Assembly (NCBI GenBank): GCA_029256665.1
Contig: JAQSXN010000032.1
Location: forward strand, 1 to 13,165
Reading direction: 5' to 3'
Length of the DNA stretch: 13,165 nt
Origin: Paenibacillus sp.
GTDB taxonomy: Bacteria; Bacillota; Bacilli; Paenibacillales; Paenibacillaceae
Part shown: one piece after another, positions 1 to 5,651 of the stretch
How positions within the stretch are numbered: the first letter of the stretch is position 1
Layout of the letters: every line of letters starts with the position of its first letter
Program-made: the position numbers and the translations under genes
The notes under the pieces: generated by a model
The model's database searches: none
What the model saw: the letters and a program-made list of their open reading frames with translations, nothing else
Told to the model about the DNA's origin: nothing

Positions 1-1
1 G

Positions 2-139
2 CGTCTTATCGTGTTCCTGCGTTATTACAGGGACAAGACGCAATCCGAAGTGGCGAGCAGGCTGGGCATCTCGCAAGTTCAAGTGTCAAGGCTGGAGAAA
101 AAAATATTGCAATCGATCAGGGACCAAATCGCTCAATAG
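2..139 (+). CDS. sigF: RNA polymerase sigma-F factor, C-terminal fragment (5' truncated by window)
   Basis: Only the last 45 residues are present; the gene enters from the left edge. They form the end of sigma region 4, the helix-turn-helix that contacts the promoter -35 element. The motifs YYRDKTQSEVA, LGISQVQVSRLEKK and the surrounding spacing are typical of sporulation sigma factors. Among these, sigma-F fits best because spoVAA lies directly downstream, as in the B. subtilis sigF-spoVAA arrangement. Sigma-F is the first forespore-specific sigma factor and is held inactive by the anti-sigma factor SpoIIAB; the spoIIAA and spoIIAB genes would lie to the left, outside the window. The stop codon TAG at 137-139 sits inside a terminator hairpin. 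Sigma-G has a similar C-terminus, so the assignment to sigF rests partly on context. Confidence 0.9.
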   Translation, partial: RLIVFLRYYRDKTQSEVASRLGISQVQVSRLEKKILQSIRDQIAQ

Positions 140-159
140 CGGTTTGGTTCTATTTTTTT
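123..159 (+). terminator. Rho-independent terminator overlapping the sigF stop codon
   Basis: An 11-bp stem, ACCAAATCGCT (123-133) with AGCGGTTTGGT (138-148), has a single T-G wobble and a four-base loop CAAT. It is followed by a run of seven T at 153-159. The sigF stop codon TAG (137-139) lies at the loop and start of the 3' arm, so the left arm is coding sequence. The structure separates sigF transcription from the spoVA genes that follow. Confidence 0.8.
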
Positions 160-172
160 GCTTGAAATTGGC

Positions 173-203
173 TGATTATCCTAATCCTCCGATATCCATA
201 CTA
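173..203 (+). promoter_or_regulatory. Predicted sigma-G-type promoter of the spoVA genes
   Basis: TGATTA at 173-178 and CATACTA at 197-203 are separated by 18 bases. CATACTA is identical to the -10 consensus of sigma-G promoters, and TGATTA is one base from the -35 core TGAATA. The site lies between the sigF terminator and the spoVAA start. In B. subtilis the spoVA operon is transcribed in the forespore by sigma-G, so position, motif and known biology agree. Confidence 0.7.
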
Positions 204-260
204 ACCAAGAAAGAGGTTGATGACCTCGAGTTACGCGTAGGCAGAAGGGATGATCAAGAG

Positions 261-917
261 ATGGGCGAGAGAAGCCAATCCGTTATCTATCTGCGTCTGA
301 AAAAGAGGATATATATAAAGCCGCTCCATACGGTGACGCTTGGCCAAGTGGCCAGGCTGCTGACGGACGAGGGCGGTCTGCAGCGGCGGTTGGCCGAGTT
401 GCCGCTTTACGAGCATCGCAAGGACGACGGCAACCGGGTCGTCATCGATCTGCTGCAGATCGTCGAGCGCATTCGGCGAGAGGTCAAGGACGTGGCGGTC
501 GAAGCGTACGGAGACCCTCAAGTGTTGATCATGGTCGCGGATAAGCCGGTCAAGCCGAGATATTTTATGCTTGCGCTCGCGTGGCTGCTCCTCTTTTTCG
601 GCGCCGGTCTGGCCATTATGAATTTCCACACGGATGTCAGCATGAAGGAGGTACATATCCGGATCGTCGAGCTTATTACGGGAGAAAAGGTCGAACATCC
701 GTTATGGTTCCAGATTCCGTATTCGCTTGGCATCGGGCTCGGCATGATTCTATTCTTCAATCACATCTTCCGCAAGCGGTTCAACGAGGAGCCGAATCCG
801 CTCGAGGTGGAGCTGTATATGTATCAGGAAAATATGAACGCTTACGTCATTGCCGACGAGATTCGCAAGCAAGCCGATTACGACCAGATCCGCGAAGGCG
901 GCGAACGGCATGATTGA
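261..917 (+). CDS. spoVAA: Stage V sporulation protein AA
   Basis: The predicted 218-residue protein belongs to the SpoVA family, whose members move dipicolinic acid into the forespore during sporulation and out during germination, at the inner spore membrane. The N-terminal 100 residues are soluble (IYIKPLHTV near residues 17-25). Two hydrophobic segments follow, about 102-122 (ALAWLLLFFGAGLAIMNF) and 149-170 (IPYSLGIGLGMILFFNHIF), then a charged tail with NEEPNPLEVE. FHTDVSMKEVHIR and the second segment closely match B. subtilis SpoVAA (about 206 residues) as I remember it. I chose ATG 261 because AGAAGGGA (243-250) lies 10 bases upstream; the open frame extends back to 144, but that part covers the predicted promoter and terminator. 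The 3' end overlaps spoVAB by 8 bases, suggesting translational coupling. Within the complex the exact role of SpoVAA is less clear than that of SpoVAC or SpoVAD. Confidence 0.93.
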   Translation: MGERSQSVIYLRLKKRIYIKPLHTVTLGQVARLLTDEGGLQRRLAELPLYEHRKDDGNRVVIDLLQIVERIRREVKDVAVEAYGDPQVLIMVADKPVKPRYFMLALAWLLLFFGAGLAIMNFHTDVSMKEVHIRIVELITGEKVEHPLWFQIPYSLGIGLGMILFFNHIFRKRFNEEPNPLEVELYMYQENMNAYVIADEIRKQADYDQIREGGERHD

Positions 918-1338
918 AGCGGCGGAAAATCTGTTTGCCGCGGTGCTCGGTCTGGCGGGCGGACTTGCCGTCGGCAGCGGGCTTGTGGCGCTGCTGATCG
1001 TATTTGACCTCGTGCCGCGGCTAGCCCAGCTCTCGCGCGGATTCCGAATGTCGGCATGGTTCGAATCCGCGATTGTGTGCGGGTCGCTGTATTGGACGTT
1101 CGCCGATTTCATGGATTGGAAGCTGCGCCTGCCGGCGGCGGTCGCGCTGACGGGACCCGGCTTGCTTGCCGGCATGTTCGTCGGGATGTTGGCAGCGGCT
1201 CTGACGGAGGTCATGAACGTGCTGCCGATTCTCGCCAAACGGCTCGGATTGTCCGCTTATATGGTCGGCTTGGTTATGGCGATGGTCATCGGCAAGACGC
1301 TCGGTTCCTTATTCGACTGGCTAGTGTTCCAGTGGTAG
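910..1338 (+). CDS. spoVAB: Stage V sporulation protein AB
   Basis: This small integral membrane protein of 142 residues (the B. subtilis protein is about 140) has roughly four hydrophobic segments near residues 7-30, 51-67, 79-104 and 115-137. The most diagnostic stretch is GMLAAALTEVMNVLPILAKR around residues 92-111, which is nearly invariant in SpoVAB. The start ATG at 910 lies within the last codons of spoVAA (ATGATTGA, 8-base overlap). Only a weak GAAGG is seen upstream (894-898), so translation probably depends on ribosomes finishing spoVAA. SpoVAB is part of the spoVA set linked to dipicolinic acid handling in the spore inner membrane; its individual function is not established. In B. 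subtilis spoVAC would come next, but here the next gene is spoVAF, after 58 bases without an open frame of note. Confidence 0.93.
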   Translation: MIEAAENLFAAVLGLAGGLAVGSGLVALLIVFDLVPRLAQLSRGFRMSAWFESAIVCGSLYWTFADFMDWKLRLPAAVALTGPGLLAGMFVGMLAAALTEVMNVLPILAKRLGLSAYMVGLVMAMVIGKTLGSLFDWLVFQW

Positions 1339-1396
1339 GCGGCCATCGGGGCAGGCATCACGATTTTCAACAATACAGAACGAGGTGAAGAGGCTC

Positions 1397-3136
1397 ATGG
1401 CGGATATGGAGAACGACAAGAAGGATGGCGTGGATCAAGGCTCGGAAGGCGTTATGGCGTTTTTGACCGATCGGGATCGGGAAGAGCAGACGTCCAGGCA
1501 TGGGAGCGGGGAGAAGGCGAAGCCGGAGGAGCGGGACCGGGAGCGGGACCGGCCGGCAGCCGGCTTGAGCGAGCGGGATGGCGGACAACCCGGGAAGTCG
1601 GACGATGGCGCCGGACAAGGAAAAGGAGATGTAACGACGCGGGGCGGCCGCAAGTGGAATGAACAAGAAACGTCGAATCAGCCCATCCCGCATCGACTCG
1701 ACGACGTGCTGAAGAAGCTGGAGGAGGATGTCGGATACAAAACGAGCTTCGACATCGTGGTCCGCGAGATGACCTTCGGGGACAGGCGGACGGCATTGTT
1801 CTGTCTCAACGGCCTGTCCAAAGACGAGCTGCTGACGGAGGTGCTCAAGCGGCTAACGTACTTGCACCACGACGATTTGAGCAGCGATGCCGTCCATGCG
1901 TTCGTCGATCTGTACGTGCCCGCGGCGCAGGTCGACAAGGAAGAGGATTGGGACAAGCTGATCAACAGCGTGCTTGCCGGAGGTTCCGCCCTGTTTATAG
2001 ACGGGGAGCAGGTTGCGCTCAAGATCGATGCGAAGAGCTTGCCGGCGCGCGGTCCGGAGGAGCCGTCGCTCGAGAAGGTCGTTCGAGGAAGCCGCGACGG
2101 CTTTATCGAGACGCTGATGGTCAACATTTCGCTCGTTCGCAGAAGGCTGCGCGATCCCAAGCTCCGTTATGAGCTGATCCAGATCGGCGAGCGGACCAAG
2201 ACGGACGTATGCATCGCCTATATCGATGATCTTGTGGACAAAAAGCTGCTGGAGTCGATCAAAGAAAAAGTGTCCATGGTGAAGGTGGACGGCTTGCCGC
2301 TCGCGGACAAGCAGCTTGAGGAGGCTACGATCCAGCGGGGGTGGAGTCCGTTCCCGCTCGTCCGGTACTCCGAGCGTCCCGATACGGTCGCTATGCATCT
2401 GCTCGAAGGAGCTGTGGCCGTCTTTGTCGATACGTCCCCCAGCGTCATGACGCTGCCGACGACGTATACCGACCTCATGCAGCACGCGGAGGAGAACAGG
2501 CAGACGCCGTTTATCGGGACGTATCTACGCTGGGTCCGGTTCTTTGGTATATTCGCTTCGTTATTTATGCTGCCGCTCTGGCTGCTGTTCGTTATGCATC
2601 CCGAATTTAAACCGGCTTTGCTCGAGTTTCTGGGACCGAACAAAACGGGCAAAATTCCGCTATACGTGCAGTTCCTGCTGGCCGAGATCGGGATCGATCT
2701 GATGCGCATGGCTTCGGTTCACACCCCGTCCTCGCTCGCCACCGCGATGTCTCTCGTCGCGGCGATTCTGATCGGAGATATCGCGGTGCAGACCGGCGTG
2801 TTCGTCAACGAGGTCATACTTTATATGGCGATCGCCGCGATTGGCATGTTCGCAACGCCAAGCTACGAGCTTGGGCTCGCGAATCGGATCGTCCGGCTTG
2901 TCCTGCTGACGGCCGTGGCCGCCTTCAGCGTTCCGGGGCTCGTGATCAGCACGACGGCCATCATGCTCATGCTGACGTTGGAGCGTTCCATGAACCGTCC
3001 GTACATGTGGCCGATCATTCCATTCGACGCCAAGGCGCTGTTCAGCATCATTATTCGCCAGCCGCTGCTCTACAACCGGAAACGTCCGAACATCCTCAGG
3101 CCGCAGCAGGTGGACAAGATGCCGCAAACGGAGTAG
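1397..3136 (+). CDS. spoVAF: SpoVAF / GerA-family A-subunit spore membrane protein
   Basis: The 579-residue protein is related to the A subunits of GerA-type nutrient germinant receptors. Residues about 105-370 form the soluble N-terminal domain, with the family motif DGFIETLMVNISLVRRRLRD at 234-253. The C-terminal half is membrane-embedded, with hydrophobic segments near 380-400, 423-437, 447-472, 474-487 and 500-524, and includes VHTPSSLATAMSLVAAILIGD around 441-461. Its place after spoVAB and before lysA fits SpoVAF, which in B. subtilis works with a small partner at the inner spore membrane to amplify germination. I chose ATG 1397 because GAGGTG (1383-1388) lies 8 bases upstream; GTG 1385 overlaps that site. 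The first 95 or so residues are charged, proline/glycine-containing low complexity and have no counterpart in the B. subtilis protein of roughly 490 residues. Gene C/D/E homologues are not adjacent. Confidence 0.88.
   Translation: MADMENDKKDGVDQGSEGVMAFLTDRDREEQTSRHGSGEKAKPEERDRERDRPAAGLSERDGGQPGKSDDGAGQGKGDVTTRGGRKWNEQETSNQPIPHRLDDVLKKLEEDVGYKTSFDIVVREMTFGDRRTALFCLNGLSKDELLTEVLKRLTYLHHDDLSSDAVHAFVDLYVPAAQVDKEEDWDKLINSVLAGGSALFIDGEQVALKIDAKSLPARGPEEPSLEKVVRGSRDGFIETLMVNISLVRRRLRDPKLRYELIQIGERTKTDVCIAYIDDLVDKKLLESIKEKVSMVKVDGLPLADKQLEEATIQRGWSPFPLVRYSERPDTVAMHLLEGAVAVFVDTSPSVMTLPTTYTDLMQHAEENRQTPFIGTYLRWVRFFGIFASLFMLPLWLLFVMHPEFKPALLEFLGPNKTGKIPLYVQFLLAEIGIDLMRMASVHTPSSLATAMSLVAAILIGDIAVQTGVFVNEVILYMAIAAIGMFATPSYELGLANRIVRLVLLTAVAAFSVPGLVISTTAIMLMLTLERSMNRPYMWPIIPFDAKALFSIIIRQPLLYNRKRPNILRPQQVDKMPQTE
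1529..1552 (+). repeat. Perfect 12-bp tandem direct repeat inside spoVAF
   Basis: The unit GAGCGGGACCGG occurs twice back to back (1529-1540 and 1541-1552), in frame, encoding ERDR-ERDR at residues 45-52 of SpoVAF. The surrounding 1490-1580 is very G-rich on this strand. The repeat suggests that the charged N-terminal extension grew, at least in part, by local duplication. Confidence 0.9.
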
Positions 3137-3173
3137 CCGTGCAAAAATACAAATGAAATGCGAATTTATCCAT

Positions 3174-3201
3174 TTCGGACGCGGCGCATTTGCGTTATAC
3201 T
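3174..3201 (+). promoter_or_regulatory. Possible vegetative promoter of lysA
   Basis: TATACT at 3196-3201 is a good sigma-A -10 hexamer. The best -35 at usable spacing is TTCGGA at 3174-3179 (16-base spacer), which matches the consensus at only three positions. It is placed sensibly between the end of the sporulation gene spoVAF and lysA, which is needed in growing cells. The weak -35 keeps confidence low. Confidence 0.35.
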
Positions 3202-3269
3202 GATGCCATAAGATGCAAATCATATCCGCCTGCCCGTCAGGGCGCGGAAGAAAGCCGAGGGGAAAATAC

Positions 3270-4601
3270 ATGTATCTGCATGGTACCAGCACTATCAACG
3301 CGCAAGGCCATCTCGAAATTGGAGGGCGTGACGTCGCCGATCTGGCGAAGGAATTCGGAACGCCGTTATATATTGTGGACGAGTCGCTAGTCCGTCAGCG
3401 CGCAAGAGAATACGTCCAAGCGTTTAAGGCTTCCGGCCTTAAATTCCAAGTCGCATACGCTAGCAAAGCGTTCAGCGTCATGGCGATGTGCTCGATCGCG
3501 GAGCAAGAAGGACTTTCTCTGGACGTCGTATCCGACGGCGAGCTCTATACCGCGCTGCAAGCGGGATTCCCCGTGGAGCGCATCCACTTCCACGGCAACA
3601 ACAAGACGCCGGAGGAGATCGAGATGGCGCTTGAAGCGGGAATCGGCTGCTTCGTCGTGGACAACTTCCACGAACTGGCGCTGCTTAACGCGATTGCCGG
3701 CGAGAAGGGCAAGAAAGTCAACATTCTGCTTCGCATTACGCCTGGCGTCGAAGCGCACACGCACGACTATATCTCGACAGGCCAGCAGGATTCGAAGTTC
3801 GGCTTCGACCTTGGCAACGGAGCGGCGAAACAAGCCATCGAGCAAGCGATCGCGCTTCCGCATCTGGAAGTGCTCGGCGTGCACTCGCATATCGGCTCCC
3901 AGATCTTCGAGGTTGAAGGCTTCCGCATGGCGGTGGACAAGGTTGCCCAATTCGCCGTCGCGATTCGCTCGGAGCTCGGACTAACGTTCAAAGTCATCAA
4001 TCTCGGCGGCGGCTTCGGCATCCGCTACGTGGAGGGCGACACGCCGCTTCCGATCAGCGAATACGTAGAAGCGATTACGGGCGCGATCAAGTCGAATTTC
4101 TCCGCCGCGGACTTCCCGCTTCCCGAAATTTGGGTAGAGCCGGGCCGCAGCATGGTGGGCGACGCGGGTACGACGCTGTACACGATCGGGACAAGCAAAC
4201 ATATCCCGGGCGTTCGCAAATATATCGCCGTCGACGGCGGCATGACGGACAACCCGCGTCCGGCTCTATATCAATCGCGTTACGAAGCCATTCTGGCCAA
4301 CCGGGCCAACGACGCTGCCGAAGAGACGGTATCGATCGCGGGCAAATGCTGCGAGAGCGGCGACATGCTCATCTGGGATCTGGAGCTCCCGAAGGCGGAG
4401 AGCGGCGATCTGCTTGCCGTATTCTGCACGGGCGCCTATAATTACGCCATGGCAAGCAACTACAACCGGATTCGCCGTCCGGCGGTCGTATTCGTCAAGG
4501 ACGGCCATGCGGACCTCGTCGTGAAGCGCGAAACGCTCGACAATATCGTATGCAACGACGTCATTCCGGCAAGACTTCAGAAATCCCCCCTTGCGAAATA
4601 A
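3270..4601 (+). CDS. lysA: Diaminopimelate decarboxylase
   Basis: LysA removes carbon dioxide from meso-2,6-diaminopimelate to give L-lysine, the last step of lysine biosynthesis, in the cytoplasm. The 443-residue protein is full length for the family (about 440 in B. subtilis). It has the PLP-binding lysine in AYASKAF (Lys66), HSHIGSQ at 205-211, the phosphate-binding loop GGGFG at 246-250, EPGRS at 290-294, the substrate-contacting CESGD at 361-365 and GAYNYAM at 388-394. The fold is the alanine-racemase-like barrel followed by a beta domain. I chose ATG 3270 because GAGGGG (3257-3262) lies 7 bases upstream and the resulting MYLHGTS start matches family members; an in-frame ATG at 3213 would add an unlike 19-residue leader. 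Placement next to spore genes suits the shared use of diaminopimelate in spore cortex. I see no lysine riboswitch in the 133-base upstream gap. Confidence 0.97.
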   Translation: MYLHGTSTINAQGHLEIGGRDVADLAKEFGTPLYIVDESLVRQRAREYVQAFKASGLKFQVAYASKAFSVMAMCSIAEQEGLSLDVVSDGELYTALQAGFPVERIHFHGNNKTPEEIEMALEAGIGCFVVDNFHELALLNAIAGEKGKKVNILLRITPGVEAHTHDYISTGQQDSKFGFDLGNGAAKQAIEQAIALPHLEVLGVHSHIGSQIFEVEGFRMAVDKVAQFAVAIRSELGLTFKVINLGGGFGIRYVEGDTPLPISEYVEAITGAIKSNFSAADFPLPEIWVEPGRSMVGDAGTTLYTIGTSKHIPGVRKYIAVDGGMTDNPRPALYQSRYEAILANRANDAAEETVSIAGKCCESGDMLIWDLELPKAESGDLLAVFCTGAYNYAMASNYNRIRRPAVVFVKDGHADLVVKRETLDNIVCNDVIPARLQKSPLAK

Positions 4602-4664
4602 GGTCGGAATTGGTAACGTAGTCTAGAGGTTTCCCATCTGGAATCAAGAAAGGTAGATGAAATC

Positions 4665-5096
4665 ATGGCAAAACAAGCAAAAATCACATTGGCAAGCGGC
4701 GGAGAGGTCGTTCTTGACCTGTTCGACCAGGATGCTCCCAATACGGTAGCGAACTTCGAGAAATTGGCGAACGACGGTTTCTATAACGGACTTACGTTCC
4801 ACCGCGTCATCCCTGGTTTCGTCGCGCAAGGCGGTTGCCCTACAGGCAACGGCACGGGAGGTCCCGGCTACAACATCGATTGCGAGATCAACCCGAACAA
4901 ACACGAGCGCGGCACGCTTGCCATGGCTCACGCTGGACGCAACACGGGCGGAAGCCAATTCTATATTTGCTACCAGCCGCAGCCGCATCTGGACGGCGGC
5001 CATACGGTCTTTGGCAAAGTGACCAAAGGCATGGAACACGTTGACGCTCTTAAGGGCGGAGACAAGATGGAAAAGGTCGAAATCACGAACGCGTAA
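4665..5096 (+). CDS. ppiB: Peptidyl-prolyl cis-trans isomerase (cyclophilin type)
   Basis: This 143-residue single-domain cyclophilin interconverts cis and trans peptide bonds before proline, helping protein folding in the cytoplasm. The family signature is clear: [13 protein letters not shown] at 45-57 with catalytic Arg47, [16 protein letters not shown] at 86-101, and the active-site stretch [13 protein letters not shown] at 107-119. Length and motifs match B. subtilis PpiB; there is no signal peptide or lipobox, so it is not a PrsA-like exported isomerase. The start ATG 4665 follows AGAAAGG with an 11-base spacer, a little long. It begins 63 bases after lysA with no terminator or convincing promoter between, so co-transcription with lysA is likely. 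A strong hairpin follows its stop codon. Confidence 0.97.
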   Translation: MAKQAKITLASGGEVVLDLFDQDAPNTVANFEKLANDGFYNGLTFHRVIPGFVAQGGCPTGNGTGGPGYNIDCEINPNKHERGTLAMAHAGRNTGGSQFYICYQPQPHLDGGHTVFGKVTKGMEHVDALKGGDKMEKVEITNA

Positions 5097-5124
5097 GCAG
5101 AGGGACATGCTGTATGAGCGTGCG

Positions 5125-5162
5125 ATACCGCCGAACCTTCATGGTTTGGCGGTATTTCATTT
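5125..5162 (+). terminator. Rho-independent terminator after ppiB
   Basis: A 13-bp stem, ATACCGCCGAACC (5125-5137) with GGTTTGGCGGTAT (5143-5155), contains one G-T wobble and has a five-base loop TTCAT. The following tract is TTCATTT, a moderate rather than perfect T run. It closes the lysA-ppiB transcript and insulates the riboflavin operon promoter that begins 21 bases later. Confidence 0.85.
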
Positions 5163-5182
5163 GGCGGATTTTCGTCTAGACC

Positions 5183-5211
5183 TTGATTTTTCTAGAATCG
5201 AGTGGTACGAT
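5183..5211 (+). promoter_or_regulatory. Predicted sigma-A promoter of the riboflavin operon
   Basis: TTGATT (5183-5188) and TACGAT (5206-5211) are separated by the ideal 17 bases; each matches its consensus hexamer at four of six positions. The predicted start point near 5218 is about 25 bases before the first paired base of the FMN aptamer, as expected for a riboswitch leader. Confidence 0.65.
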
Positions 5212-5243
5212 TTCAACAATATAACAAAGGTAATGTCAATTAC

Positions 5244-5427
5244 GCTTTCCTTCGGGGCAGGGTGAAATTCCCAACCGGCGGTGATCGGGATTCATGAACG
5301 AACAGCACAAGCTGCGTTCGGGCTTCCGTCAGTCCGTGACCCGGATCGAATCTCGCGAGAGAACGATGCGGTGGACCTGGTGCAAATCCGGGACCGACAG
5401 TATAGTCTGGATGGGAGAAGGAAAAGC
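5244..5427 (+). promoter_or_regulatory. FMN riboswitch aptamer (RFN element)
   Basis: The conserved RFN core is present in order: TTCGGGGCAGGGTGAAAT (from 5251), TCCCAACCGGCGGTGAT (to 5285), AGTCCGTGAC (5331-5340), GTGCAAATCCGGGACCGACA (5381-5400) and AGTATAGTCTGGATGGGAGA (5399-5418). The closing helix P1 pairs GCTTTCCTTC (5244-5253) with GAAGGAAAAGC (5417-5427), one bulged A. A variable helix is visible: GAACG/CGTTC (5296-5300, 5315-5319) with an inner CAGC/GCTG. By established knowledge this RNA binds flavin mononucleotide and shuts off riboflavin genes when FMN is plentiful. It lies 225 bases upstream of ribD, and an attenuator stands at the end of the leader. Confidence 0.96.
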
Positions 5428-5453
5428 TACGGCAAATGGTGCCTGTTTATTTA

Positions 5454-5518
5454 CGCCGCTATGTGCAACTTTTCACATAGTGACGTCTATTAAGCAACGC
5501 AACTAATAGAGTACGGCG
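5454..5518 (+). other. Predicted three-way-junction RNA fold in the ribD leader
   Basis: Three nested complementarities can form together: an outer CGCCG/CGGCG (5454-5458 with 5514-5518), then hairpin CTATGTG/CACATAG (5459-5465 with 5474-5480, 8-base loop), then hairpin TCTATTA/TAATAGA (5486-5492 with 5504-5510, 11-base loop). The arms fit edge to edge as a three-way junction. It lies between the FMN aptamer and the terminator and is not part of the RFN consensus. Its function is unknown; it may be a spacer or part of the expression platform. Confidence 0.5.
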
Positions 5519-5522
5519 GTCG

Positions 5523-5557
5523 ATGCGGGTATGCTTCCAGTTGTTGAAGCGCCGCAT
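5523..5557 (+). other. Predicted stem-loop in the ribD leader
   Basis: ATGCGG (5523-5528) pairs with CCGCAT (5552-5557), and inside it GCTTC (5533-5537) pairs with GAAGC (5546-5550), leaving an 8-base loop and a small asymmetric internal bulge. There is no T run after it, so it is not itself a terminator. It sits directly after the predicted three-way junction and 52 bases before the attenuator hairpin. Confidence 0.45.
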
Positions 5558-5609
5558 TACTTACGCCCGTGGTCTTGTTTCGTCGTCGTTTTTCTATCGA
5601 TTTTCTCAT

Positions 5610-5647
5610 CCCCCTGTCGGCAAGCCATTGCCGGAAAGGGGGTTTTT
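5610..5647 (+). terminator. Riboswitch-controlled attenuator that also covers the ribD ribosome binding site
   Basis: CCCCCT (5610-5615) pairs with AGGGGG (5637-5642), and CGGCAA (5618-5623) with TTGCCG (5628-5633), around a small internal loop and the loop GCCA. Five T follow (5643-5647). This is a standard intrinsic terminator at the end of an FMN riboswitch leader. The 3' arm AAAGGGGG (5635-5642) is also the only plausible Shine-Dalgarno sequence for ribD, 9 bases before its ATG. A formed hairpin would therefore block both transcription and, on any read-through RNA, translation. Confidence 0.8.
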
Positions 5648-5651
5648 AATT

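Noticed and set aside
231..698. Long reverse-strand open frames opposite spoVAA, spoVAF, lysA, ribD and other genes
   Set aside because: They mirror codon bias of the real forward genes in GC-rich DNA, have no ribosome binding sites, and their products resemble no known family.
1621..1634. AAAAGGAG inside spoVAF, which looks like a ribosome binding site for a shorter SpoVAF without the charged extension
   Set aside because: No in-frame ATG, GTG or TTG follows at usable spacing; the ATG at 1628 is out of frame and runs straight into TAA.
3155..3191. Inverted repeats GAAATG/CATTTC and AAATGCG/CGCATTT after spoVAF, as a possible terminator
   Set aside because: Stems are short and AT-rich, loops are 10 and 22 bases, the two pairings exclude each other, and no T run follows.
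3137..3269. Lysine riboswitch or T-box ahead of lysA
   Set aside because: The gap is only 133 bases, and I find neither L-box core motifs nor a T-box sequence or terminator.
5281..5506. Small open frames inside the FMN riboswitch region (for example from 5281 and 5294)
   Set aside because: They lie over the conserved aptamer and leader helices, lack ribosome binding sites, and encode protein-like sequence of no recognised kind.
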